This document shows, in pieces, positions 33,208 through 40,392 of a stretch of DNA of 64,000 bases (its first letter is position 1; every line of letters starts with the position of its first letter). The stretch covers positions 1,116,001 to 1,180,000 of the forward strand of contig NZ_CP007145.1 of the NCBI RefSeq assembly GCF_000576555.1, written 5' to 3'. Both the position numbers and the translations under genes were made by a program. This DNA is from Hymenobacter swuensis DY53 (GTDB lineage Bacteria; Bacteroidota; Bacteroidia; Cytophagales; Hymenobacteraceae). The notes below the pieces were generated by a model. That model saw only the letters and a list, made by a program, of their open reading frames with translations. It was not told where the DNA came from and searched no databases.

Positions 33208-34416
33208 TCACTCCCCAATCCGCTCCCGCAGGTACTGGTATACTTCGGGGCTGCTGAGCAGGGTTCCGTGGTGGAGCTTGGAGTAGATGTGGGTGCTGAT
33301 GAGCAGCTCGGGCGGGGCAGCCGGGTCCTGGAAGATGCGGCCACGGGCACTGCCCGCGCCCACCAGCCCGTCGCCGAAGTAGTCGTGCAGGGCGGAATTG
33401 GCCGATTTCAGCAACGAGCCCACCAGAATGTGGTAGCGCACCCCGGGCAGCGGCGGCACCACCGTACGGGGCGGAAACAGGTCGTCGGCGTGCTCATTCT
33501 GCCAGTCCTCGTCGGTGAGGCGGGCGTGGCGCAGGTCCTTGATACCGTTGCTGCGCTGGTCAATGAGCCCGCTGATAGCCCGGGTGGGCCACAGGTTGAT
33601 TTTGCGCAGAATCAGGCTGGTCAGGTGGCTGTTCTGCTCCAGAAACGAGCCGTCATTCGGCACGCCCAGCAGAAACACGTCCCGCAGGTGCTCCAGCCAG
33701 GATGGAGGCTCGTTTTTGGTCGTTGGTTTTTGGTTTTTGGTCGTTGGATGGGCAGTACCCTCGTCGGTAGAATGAGCCGAATCTGTCCCGTTTTTACTTT
33801 TTACTCCTTCATTCTTAATTCCTCCGTAATGTCCGGCCGAGCGAATGATCAGGCCGCCCATGCTGTGGCCCACGAGCACCAGCTCGCCCACCGCACCAGG
33901 GTAGGTGGTGACCAGCTCCGTGAGCAGGGCATGCAGCTGGCGGCCGTTGTCGGAAATGTGCAGGCCGGAGTTGTAGCGTAGATAGAGGCAGCACACGTCC
34001 AGCTCCCGCTGCAGGCGTGGCCCGAAGCGCAGGTCATCGGGGCCATTGCCAGTCTGCCAGATCACCTCGTCGCCCATCAGCCCATGCAGAAACACCACCG
34101 TTTTGCGCGGCCGGCCGCTGTCCGTGGGCAGTAAACCTAGATCCGCTACCGGCACATCGGCCCCGTAGCGGCGGAAGCTCATGTGAATAGCGCGCCGGTC
34201 CTGGCGGGCCGCCAGCTGGTCACCAAAGGCACCATTGAGCACCGGCAGCGTGAAATGCAGGTTGTCCTGGCCCACGCGGTAGAGCACGCCGGCCCCGTTG
34301 AACGGGGCCTGGGCCGCCCGGCCCACGGCCGCTACGGCTCGTCGCCACCGCGAGGGACGGGGCGGGTCGGCATCGGATGGAAAATCGGGAATGGTAGGGT
34401 CTTCGGGTTCGGTCAC
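33208..34416 (-). CDS. Alpha/beta hydrolase (lipase-like)
   Basis: 402 residues, GTG start at 34416 whose last base pairs overlap the stop of the upstream gene (GTGA). Oxyanion loop FLHGLMGDE at 109-117, nucleophile elbow GHS185MGG, aspartate candidate in LLGVPNDGSF and a late catalytic-histidine candidate in SKLHHGTLL. This pattern resembles GPI-inositol-deacylase-like or PGAP1-like lipases. Residues 198-238 form a hydrophilic linker rich in Lys, Thr and Asn that lacks homology. It is coded by AT-rich, tandem-repeat-like DNA (33703-33825) and looks like an in-frame insertion. Substrate unknown. Cytosolic by lack of a signal. Confidence 0.85.
   Translation of the reverse strand: MTEPEDPTIPDFPSDADPPRPSRWRRAVAAVGRAAQAPFNGAGVLYRVGQDNLHFTLPVLNGAFGDQLAARQDRRAIHMSFRRYGADVPVADLGLLPTDSGRPRKTVVFLHGLMGDEVIWQTGNGPDDLRFGPRLQRELDVCCLYLRYNSGLHISDNGRQLHALLTELVTTYPGAVGELVLVGHSMGGLIIRSAGHYGGIKNEGVKSKNGTDSAHSTDEGTAHPTTKNQKPTTKNEPPSWLEHLRDVFLLGVPNDGSFLEQNSHLTSLILRKINLWPTRAISGLIDQRSNGIKDLRHARLTDEDWQNEHADDLFPPRTVVPPLPGVRYHILVGSLLKSANSALHDYFGDGLVGAGSARGRIFQDPAAPPELLISTHIYSKLHHGTLLSSPEVYQYLRERIGE
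33703..33825. repeat. AT-rich tandem-repeat-like insertion inside the lipase gene
   Basis: Contains repeated GGTCGTTGG/GGTTTTTGG words (about 33717-33748) and TTTTTACTTTTTACTCC with TTCTTAATTCC. These words look like intergenic filler DNA rather than coding sequence. The length keeps the reading frame. Confidence 0.65.
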
Positions 34417-35318
34417 GGAATGAGGAGTTTGCGCGTCAGCGGCCCTTCCGGCGTGCTGAGTCGCAAAAGATACACTCCGGCCGGTTGTCCGTGCAACTCT
34501 ACGCGCCGGCCGCTGGCCTGGTTGAGTGGGGCTGCCGCCTGCCGGGCTACGAGCCGGCCGGCCGCGTCGGTTACCTCGTAGGGGGCCGTGGCCACAGCAG
34601 GCTCGCTCAGGGAAGCCAGTTGAAACCAGCCGTCGGCACTTGGGTTGGGGTAGATACTCAGGGCCTGTTGCAGGCGGGGCGGGGCCGTGGCGGTAGCCGT
34701 GCCCTGCAATGATATTTCATCGACGTAGAGCGTGGAAACGCCGATGCTCTGACCGTTTCCGGCCACAAAAAACAGCCGCAGCGTATCCGGAGTCAGGCCC
34801 GATACGTAGCCTAACGGCACCGAAATCCGGCCGTACGTGGTGCGGGCGGGGAGTACATCGGCGTAGCCCGCCACCGCCTGAATGGCATTACCGCCGCCGC
34901 GCGTCAGCACGATGTACACGCCGGCCGTGTCGTTGGTGGCCGTGCTCAGCTTGTACCAGAACTGCAGGCTGCCCGGCCGGCCCGTGTAGGGCACTCCGCT
35001 AATGCCAAACCCGGACGGCCGAAACCGGTCACCCAGCATCAGGAGGCCCGGAAATGGTGCCCCGAAAAAAGCCTTACTCTCGATTTTGGCCGCGAAGCTG
35101 CCCGCCTGCCGGTCCGTAGATTTCGTGACGGTGCCTAGGGCCAGCGGAATGCCTTGGCCGCTGTACAACTCATCGGAGGAATACCAGCCCTGCGGGCTTT
35201 CGGTTGCGCCGCGCGCAGCCCAGGTTTCCAGGCCGCCATTCACAATTCCCTGCGCCTGCACTGGCAGCAAGCCACTGCCCATCCAACTCATTACCAGTAA
35301 GTAAAACAGCTTTTTCAT
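34413..35318 (-). CDS. T9SS-exported protein with carbohydrate-binding-like domain
   Basis: 301 residues from the ATG at 35318 (MKKLFYLLVMSW), which gives a clean signal peptide; an ATG four codons upstream also exists. The mature part begins GIVNGGLETWA, a common opening of jelly-roll or PCMD-like domains in Bacteroidota (about 25-215). The T9SS C-terminal sorting domain is at about 222-301 (LSIYPNPSADGWF, LHGQPAGVYLLRL, TRKLLIP). Secreted or surface-bound; ligand unknown. Co-transcribed with the downstream hydrolase gene (4-bp overlap). Confidence 0.85.
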   Translation of the reverse strand: MKKLFYLLVMSWMGSGLLPVQAQGIVNGGLETWAARGATESPQGWYSSDELYSGQGIPLALGTVTKSTDRQAGSFAAKIESKAFFGAPFPGLLMLGDRFRPSGFGISGVPYTGRPGSLQFWYKLSTATNDTAGVYIVLTRGGGNAIQAVAGYADVLPARTTYGRISVPLGYVSGLTPDTLRLFFVAGNGQSIGVSTLYVDEISLQGTATATAPPRLQQALSIYPNPSADGWFQLASLSEPAVATAPYEVTDAAGRLVARQAAAPLNQASGRRVELHGQPAGVYLLRLSTPEGPLTRKLLIP

Positions 35319-35370
35319 TGCCTTCCGCACGTAAAATGACTGCCGGACTCCGCCTGAGTCTGCTATACTG

Positions 35371-35378
35371 TAAATATA
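35371..35378 (-). promoter_or_regulatory. Candidate -7 element in AT-rich gap
   Basis: TATATTTA on the minus strand, one mismatch from TAnnTTTG, in a markedly AT-rich 40-bp stretch (35365-35405), 52 bp upstream of the T9SS protein start. Confidence 0.35.
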
Positions 35379-35431
35379 CTATATATTGTAATTTGCTTTA
35401 TATCACATCATTGGGTGATGAAGCGGTGAAG

Positions 35432-36268
35432 CTAGGATGGAGATGGGGTAGGCGGGGGTAGCGCAGCTCCCAGCACGGCCCCGGTCAGCAGGCCACCGAC
35501 GTGGGCGGCGTTGTCGGTGGTATGAGCCTGCAGGCCGCCCGTGAGGCTGCTGATCATCAGATAAAACACGAACAGCAGCACGGTGTACCGCTCCGAGCGG
35601 GAAAAGGCTGCCGGCCGCCGCACCAGCGTAGCCAGCAGTAGCCCGTACAGCCCGAAAATGGCCCCCGAAGCCCCCACCGAATTTACGCCCGCCGTGTGCC
35701 ACCACAGACTGGCCAGACTTCCACCCACCCCGCATAGAAGATACACCAGCAACATTCGGCGGGAACCCGTCAGCCGCTCCGTCAGCAGCCCCAGCAGCAC
35801 CAACGACGACATGTTCAGCAGCAAATGGGCCACGCCGCCGTGCAGAAACGTACTGCTCAACAGTCGCCACGGCTCGGCGGGCAGCGTAAGAAGCGAAAAG
35901 TTGGAGCCCCACCGAATCAGGTCGGCACCGGTGGGCTGCCAGAAGCTGCTGCCGCTCAGGCCCAGTGCCGCGTAGGCCAGCAGGTTCAGCCACAGCAGCA
36001 ACGGCGTGACGCGGTAGCCTGCCCGGAACCCGAAAATGCCCCGGATGGCTCCCCAGGTCACGCCCCCAGCCGTGGGCTCAGGAGCGGAAGGCGGGGGCGG
36101 TACTGCCGCCGTCGGCTGTACGTCCGGCACGAGGCCGCGCCGCTGCAGCTCCCGCACGGCCGCCTGACCGACGGCCGCCGGGTACTGCTGCGCGTGCTGG
36201 GCCAGATATAGCAGCTCGGCGTCGGTTTTCCGGGCAAACAGCTCGGCGGGAGTGGGGGAATCGGACAT
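35432..36268 (-). CDS. Rhomboid intramembrane serine protease with N-terminal ELLYL module
   Basis: 278 residues from the ATG at 36268. Six membrane helices span about 86-275. Rhomboid active site: nucleophile S201 in NSVGASGAIFG, catalytic H256 in DNAAHVGGLL, and the oxyanion residues H148/N152 in HLLLNMSS. The N-terminal 45 cytosolic residues (KTDAELLYLAQHAQQYP, VRELQRRG) are homologous to the N-terminus of the adjacent upstream gene product. That product has a single TM helix, which makes it a candidate substrate or partner (inference). Transcribed after that gene with about 100 bp between. Confidence 0.92.
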   Translation of the reverse strand: MSDSPTPAELFARKTDAELLYLAQHAQQYPAAVGQAAVRELQRRGLVPDVQPTAAVPPPPSAPEPTAGGVTWGAIRGIFGFRAGYRVTPLLLWLNLLAYAALGLSGSSFWQPTGADLIRWGSNFSLLTLPAEPWRLLSSTFLHGGVAHLLLNMSSLVLLGLLTERLTGSRRMLLVYLLCGVGGSLASLWWHTAGVNSVGASGAIFGLYGLLLATLVRRPAAFSRSERYTVLLFVFYLMISSLTGGLQAHTTDNAAHVGGLLTGAVLGAALPPPTPSPS

Positions 36269-36280
36269 AAGCAACAAGAA

Positions 36281-36320
36281 GCCGCCCCCAAAACAACCGG
36301 CGCGGTGTAGTGGGGGCGGC
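36281..36320 (-). terminator. Hairpin between plug-like and rhomboid genes
   Basis: Perfect 10-bp arms (36281-36290 and 36311-36320), loop 20 nt, followed on the minus strand by TTCTTGTT. A second imperfect stem (36327-36338 with 36347-36358) lies just upstream. Either a weak terminator or a leader hairpin 13 bp before the rhomboid ATG. Confidence 0.5.
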
Positions 36321-36369
36321 GTCATAAATCCTGCCAGGGCTGACTACCTGACAGGATTACCATTGCTGC

Positions 36370-37494
36370 TTACAGGGAGGTGCCGGTACTGCGGTTAGCG
36401 GCGGCTTTCGTCACCACGAGTACGGCCCCGTCGTGGGCGCGGGGGCCGAAGGCTTTGACTGCCGTCTGCCGCTTCACCACCACAATGCGGGCAAAGGCCG
36501 ACGCGGGCAGATTGCGGATACCGGCCGGCGCTTCACCGGTCGAAGGGTCGCTGGGCAGAGCTTCGCCGTCGATGATATAAAGCGGATTCTGGTTCTGACG
36601 CGGGGCAGGCAGGGTTTTTACTTCGGTGTAGCCTTCTTTCGCCGGCGCGGTTTTGGGTGCCCTACCCAACGTAGCTAAGTTGCCGGCAATGGGAGCTTTC
36701 TGTGAAGGCAGGCCCTGCACTACCCGGCTGATATCGGCGGCTTCGGCGGCCTCAGTGAAAGCAGCTTCGGCATTGGTTAGTTCAGCTCCCAATTCATACT
36801 GGGATTTGATGGTTTGGAGCGAGGAACGGCGCAGCGTGAGGCCCTGCTGCATTTCATTGAGGCGTTCCTCCATAATTGGGTGCAGATGCTGGTCGTAGGC
36901 GCGCGCCTTCATAAACCACGTAATGCGCTCCAGCGTCAGGTCAATCTGGCCCGTAAAGACGGAGGAAGCCGAGTCGCCCTGGGCTTGGGCCGTGAGGTAG
37001 GTGGCGGCGTTTTCGGCCAGCCAATAGCGCCGGGCCGTGCGGGCAAAACGGCCGGTGGCAGTAGTATCAGCACGGTCGGCAGCCGGCAGCTGGCGACGGG
37101 TAGCGGCCACCTGGCGGGCCGCTTCGACCTCGAAGGCAGGCAGTTGCTTTGCCTGCACGGCTTCCAGCACAATGGGTTTCGCCTCGGCAGGCTTGGCTTT
37201 GGTTGCCGCCCCCCCCGACGAATCGCGCAGACCCCACCAGCCCAGTCCCAGCACGGCTGCGCCAATAGCCGCTGCCGGCCACCAGCGCATCACGGAGGAA
37301 GCCGCTGGCTGCTCATACTCATTGAGTTCGGGGGCGGCTTCCGTGTGGGCCGGCCGTGGCACTGTTGCTCCGCGCCGACGCAGTTCCCGGCCGGCTTCGG
37401 CAAGCAGCTCGGGGTGATATAGCTCCGGGTGTTGCACCAGATAAAGCAGCTCTTCGGTGGTTTTTTGCAGAAAGGAATCAGAGGGAACAGACAT
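36370..37494 (-). CDS. Single-TM protein with N-terminal ELLYL module and TonB-plug-like C-terminus
   Basis: 374 residues. Residues 8-42 (KTTEELLYLVQHPELY, GRELRRRG) match the N-terminus of the neighbouring rhomboid. One membrane helix at about 70-89 (WWPAAAIGAAVLGLGWWGL). A helical periplasmic region spans about 115-265. Residues 303-363 (NPLYIIDGEALP, ARIVVVKRQTAVKAFGPRAHDGAVLVVTK) mimic the plug domain of SusC receptors, as in some BlaR1-type proteins. No barrel follows, so it is not a receptor. A run of eight G/C lies in the coding sequence right after the TM helix (37209-37216). Function unknown; possibly cleaved by the adjacent rhomboid (inference). Confidence 0.8.
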   Translation of the reverse strand: MSVPSDSFLQKTTEELLYLVQHPELYHPELLAEAGRELRRRGATVPRPAHTEAAPELNEYEQPAASSVMRWWPAAAIGAAVLGLGWWGLRDSSGGAATKAKPAEAKPIVLEAVQAKQLPAFEVEAARQVAATRRQLPAADRADTTATGRFARTARRYWLAENAATYLTAQAQGDSASSVFTGQIDLTLERITWFMKARAYDQHLHPIMEERLNEMQQGLTLRRSSLQTIKSQYELGAELTNAEAAFTEAAEAADISRVVQGLPSQKAPIAGNLATLGRAPKTAPAKEGYTEVKTLPAPRQNQNPLYIIDGEALPSDPSTGEAPAGIRNLPASAFARIVVVKRQTAVKAFGPRAHDGAVLVVTKAAANRSTGTSL

Positions 37495-37722
37495 AATGGA
37501 TAGCGAAGAAAAAAAGCAGAGAAAAGCGGCTCTAAATTCGGCAGAAACCCTCGTATTTCCAGTACTGATTTACCAACAACGTCCACCAAAGCGCGTATAG
37601 CCTGGCTACGTGCCGCATAACGGTTACCGGCTCCAACAGCACCAGCCGTGGCACCCGCCTATCGGGCAACACAGGTGGCCCGGTAGCCTTCTACTCATTC
37701 CTCATTCCCCCACTTTAGCATC

Positions 37723-37923
37723 ATGGCTCAGAAAACCCAACAGCCCGAAAACGACCCGCAAGCCCCAAAAACGCCCGAAACCACCCAGAAGGACCTTGCT
37801 CAGGATAGCGGCGACGGTATCCGGGGTGGCTATGGCAACAGTGACCAGACCAACGGCCTTGAGGGCGGCGGCCAGACTGATGAGTCAGAAGAAAAGACAA
37901 CGCCCGAAGAGCCGGCCAAGTAG
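37723..37923 (+). CDS. Small acidic disordered protein
   Basis: 66 residues with no hydrophobic segment. Very rich in Gln, Glu, Asp, Pro, Thr and Gly (QKTQQPENDPQAPKTPE, EKTTPEEPAK), so probably unstructured. A strong terminator follows and a start-proximal ACTTTAGC box precedes the ATG, supporting a real transcription unit. No family recognised; possibly a stress-related hydrophilic protein (weak inference). Confidence 0.6.
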   Translation: MAQKTQQPENDPQAPKTPETTQKDLAQDSGDGIRGGYGNSDQTNGLEGGGQTDESEEKTTPEEPAK

Positions 37924-37948
37924 GTTGCCAGCTGTTTGCCTCGTGTTT

Positions 37949-37995
37949 CCCCGCTTCGGGCTGGTTGTACCCGGCTCGGAGCGGGGTGTTTTTTT
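37949..37995 (+). terminator. Rho-independent terminator
   Basis: Stem arms 37949-37955 and 37980-37986 (CCCCGCT/AGCGGGG), with further partial pairing inside, followed by a T-rich run to 37995. Ends the small acidic protein gene. Confidence 0.8.
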
Positions 37996-38085
37996 GTAGG
38001 AAAAAGAACGTTGTGCAGAAGCGCAGCCGAAGTAACTGGCGGGCTGCAGTTGCAAGGGTAATTAAATTGCAAATTATCAATTTAT

Positions 38086-38187
38086 AAGAATGACATTTCA
38101 AGCTTGCCGAGGAATCTCGCGTGCTGATGTTGTGGTGGTAATCATACGTCAGCACGCGAGATTCCTCGCCTTCGCTCGGCATGACGT
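38086..38187. repeat. Family-B intergenic repeat, complete copy
   Basis: Perfect 20-bp inverted arms (38108-38127 and 38149-38168) with the word GAGGAATCTCGCGTGCTGA, flanked by imperfect GACATTTC/GCATGACG ends. The related word is in the copy at 10618-10737. It lies directly upstream of a serine hydrolase gene. Confidence 0.85.
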
Positions 38188-38240
38188 TCTCGCGGCATGA
38201 TGAACTTCTCTTTTACCACCTGCCCGGTATCTTGCGGGGT

Positions 38241-39458
38241 ATGAAGAAACTTGTTTGCGCGGGCCTGTTGGTGTGGGCTGGGCTGGGGGCTCAGCCGGGT
38301 GCAGGCCAGCCTTCCTTGCGCCACCTGCTCCGCACCGATTCGGTGCTGGCTCCGGTGGCACGGCAGGGCCGACGCTACCGCTTGCAGATTCTCTACACCC
38401 GCATCCGGCGCGACAGGCAGGGAGGGGTGCATTTTCGCCACTATGCCTACCGGCTGCGGCCCCGGGAGTACTTCTATCCGGCCAGCGCCATTAAGCTGCC
38501 CGCGGCCGTGCTGGCCCTGGAAAAGCTGCACGACCTGCGCCGCCAGATTCCGGACCTCAGCAGCCACTCGCCCCTGCGCATCGACTCGGCAGGCTGGGGC
38601 CAGAGGGCCGTTTGGCGCGATACCAGCAGCCAGAACGGCCGGGCCAGCTTGGCTCAGTACGTGCGCAAAATTCTGCTGGTGAGTGATAATGATGCCTACA
38701 ACCGCCTGTATGAGTTTGTGGGCCCGGCCGGTTTGCAACGGGGCCTGCGGAGCCACGGCCTGTACGCCACCGTGCTGCGGCACCGTCTCTCGGTAGGCGA
38801 CGAGGACTCGACCGCGCGGCGCACCAATCCGCTGGCGTTGTTTGCCGATTCCAGCCTTACCCGGCCGCTATACGTGCAGCCGGCGGCCACTTTTGCCGGC
38901 GCCTGGCCCCGGCGGCGGCAACGGCGGCAGTCCGTTGGCGAAGCCTACCTGCGAGGCAGCCAGCGTATTGATCAGCCGCTCGATTTTAGCTTTAAAAACA
39001 CTACCACCCTACATGACTTGCAGCGCACCCTACGGGCCGTGCTGTTTCCGGCGGCGGTGCCGGCGCGGCATCAGTTCCGGCTCGATTCCCTGGACCGGCG
39101 TCTGGTGCTCGATAACCTGCATCAGCTGCCGCGCCAGAGCCGCTGGCCCCGCTACGACGCCGTTCATTTCTCCGATAACTACGCCAAGTTTCTGCTGGCT
39201 GGCGGCGCGCCAGGGCCGTTACCTGAGGGCGTGCGCATCTACAATAAAATCGGACAAGCCTACGGCTTTCTCATTGATAACGCCTACATCACCAACCCGG
39301 CTCAGGGCGTGGAGTTTCTGCTGAGCGTGGTGGTGTACGTGAATCAGGACGAGGTACTCAACGACGATCAATATGAGTACGATACGGTGGGGCTGCCTTT
39401 TTTGCGTCAACTAGGCAACGTGCTGTACCAGAGTGAGCTGCGTCGGTGCGGCCGGTAG
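38241..39458 (+). CDS. Class A beta-lactamase-like serine hydrolase
   Basis: 405 residues from the ATG at 38241, signal peptide about 1-22. Motifs of the class A fold in order: S82-A-I-K85, S148-D-N150 (LLVSDNDAYNRLYE), and K336-I-G338 (IYNKIGQAYG), where a true class A enzyme has K-T/S-G. Longer than class A lactamases (about 290), with an insertion around 215-300. Best named a serine hydrolase of the beta-lactamase2 family; lactamase activity is doubtful. It precedes a VanX-type dipeptidase gene by 68 bp on the same strand, pointing to D-amino-acid or cell-wall metabolism. Confidence 0.87.
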   Translation: MKKLVCAGLLVWAGLGAQPGAGQPSLRHLLRTDSVLAPVARQGRRYRLQILYTRIRRDRQGGVHFRHYAYRLRPREYFYPASAIKLPAAVLALEKLHDLRRQIPDLSSHSPLRIDSAGWGQRAVWRDTSSQNGRASLAQYVRKILLVSDNDAYNRLYEFVGPAGLQRGLRSHGLYATVLRHRLSVGDEDSTARRTNPLALFADSSLTRPLYVQPAATFAGAWPRRRQRRQSVGEAYLRGSQRIDQPLDFSFKNTTTLHDLQRTLRAVLFPAAVPARHQFRLDSLDRRLVLDNLHQLPRQSRWPRYDAVHFSDNYAKFLLAGGAPGPLPEGVRIYNKIGQAYGFLIDNAYITNPAQGVEFLLSVVVYVNQDEVLNDDQYEYDTVGLPFLRQLGNVLYQSELRRCGR

Positions 39459-39526
39459 CTGCGTAGCCTGCCGATAACAGTATGGAAATAACGGGCGTAT
39501 GCGGTTCTGACTTTCTTCCGCGTTCT

Positions 39527-40159
39527 ATGTCCTCCAACCCCTTTGGCCTCACGGTAATTTCTTCGATTCGGGACTACCGCCGCCGAGTGGCGGCCCGGCC
39601 GGAGCGCCGCTTGGTGGATCTGGCGGCCCTGATTCCGGGGCTGGTGCTGGATATTCGGTATGCCACCGCCCGCAACCTGCTGGGCCGGCCGGTGTACTCG
39701 CAGGCACGGGCGCTGCTGCGGCAGCCAGTAGCCGAGGCCCTGGCCCGGGTACAGGCCGCTCTGAGCCGCCTGGGCCTGGGCCTGTGCGTGTACGATGCCT
39801 ACCGGCCCTACAGTGTAACGGTGAGCTTCTACGAGCACGTCCGCGACGAGAATTTTGCAGCCCCGCCCTGGCGCGGCTCCCGCCACAACCGGGGCTGCTC
39901 CGTAGATGTGGGCCTAGTGGAGCACGCTAGCGGCCGGCCCCTGCCATTGCCCACCGATTTCGACGAGCTGACGCCAGCCGCGCACTCCCGGTATGGCAAT
40001 CTGTCCCCGCACGTACTCTTCAACCGCAGTATTCTGCTGGCCGCCATGAAGCGGCAGGGCTTCGTGAATTACCCCGGCGAGTGGTGGCACTTCGACCACC
40101 AGTGCTGGACCGAATTCGATCTGCTGGATTTGCCGTTTGAGGAATTAGGGAGAGAGTGA
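39527..40159 (+). CDS. D-alanyl-D-alanine dipeptidase (VanX-type, M15D)
   Basis: 210 residues from the ATG at 39527; an ATG 15 codons upstream is also possible. Zinc-peptidase signature of M15D: Y92-R93-P (VYDAYRPYSV), H120-x6-D127 in SRHNRGCSVDVGL, catalytic E185 and zinc ligand H188 in GEWWHFDH. It hydrolyses D-Ala-D-Ala or related dipeptides. No vanH/vanA ligase genes are nearby, so this is not a vancomycin-resistance cluster but more likely cell-wall turnover or dipeptide use. No clear signal peptide. Confidence 0.9.
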   Translation: MSSNPFGLTVISSIRDYRRRVAARPERRLVDLAALIPGLVLDIRYATARNLLGRPVYSQARALLRQPVAEALARVQAALSRLGLGLCVYDAYRPYSVTVSFYEHVRDENFAAPPWRGSRHNRGCSVDVGLVEHASGRPLPLPTDFDELTPAAHSRYGNLSPHVLFNRSILLAAMKRQGFVNYPGEWWHFDHQCWTEFDLLDLPFEELGRE

Positions 40160-40170
40160 GGGAATGCCAT

Positions 40171-40354
40171 ATCATGGCGAGCAGCGCGAAGCACCCGAAG
40201 GACAGCGCAGCTACTCCTTATATGAACTCGGAACGCAGGCATTTTCCAAAGCCTCTGCCGCCGGAAACAGCGTCAGAGGCTTTCTGCCTCATAAGTACTC
40301 AGAACTTGGAAAAGGACGGATTACGTTGTTGTGCCTCCTCGCCATGACAAATCC
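40171..40354. repeat. Composite family-A intergenic repeat, copy 3
   Basis: Terminal inverted arms TCATGGCGAG (40172-40181) and its complement (40338-40347). Left arm continues GCAGCGCGAAGCACCCGAAG then GACAGCGCAGCTA. The central stem is a diverged version (AAAGCCTCTG at 40248-40257, complement at 40274-40283). Same architecture as copies 1, 2 and 4 despite the different stem. Confidence 0.82.
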
Positions 40355-40379
40355 TCCGTCAGTTCACCGGCGCACTCCC

Positions 40380-40387
40380 TAACTTTA
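40380..40387 (+). promoter_or_regulatory. Start-proximal -7-like box
   Basis: TAACTTTA, one mismatch from TAnnTTTG, only 5 bp upstream of the ATG at 40393. It implies a very short leader if used. Confidence 0.35.
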
Positions 40388-40392
40388 CGAGG

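Noticed and set aside
39527..40159. Vancomycin-resistance cluster
   Set aside because: Only the VanX-type dipeptidase is present; no vanH, vanA/B ligase or VanRS genes lie nearby.
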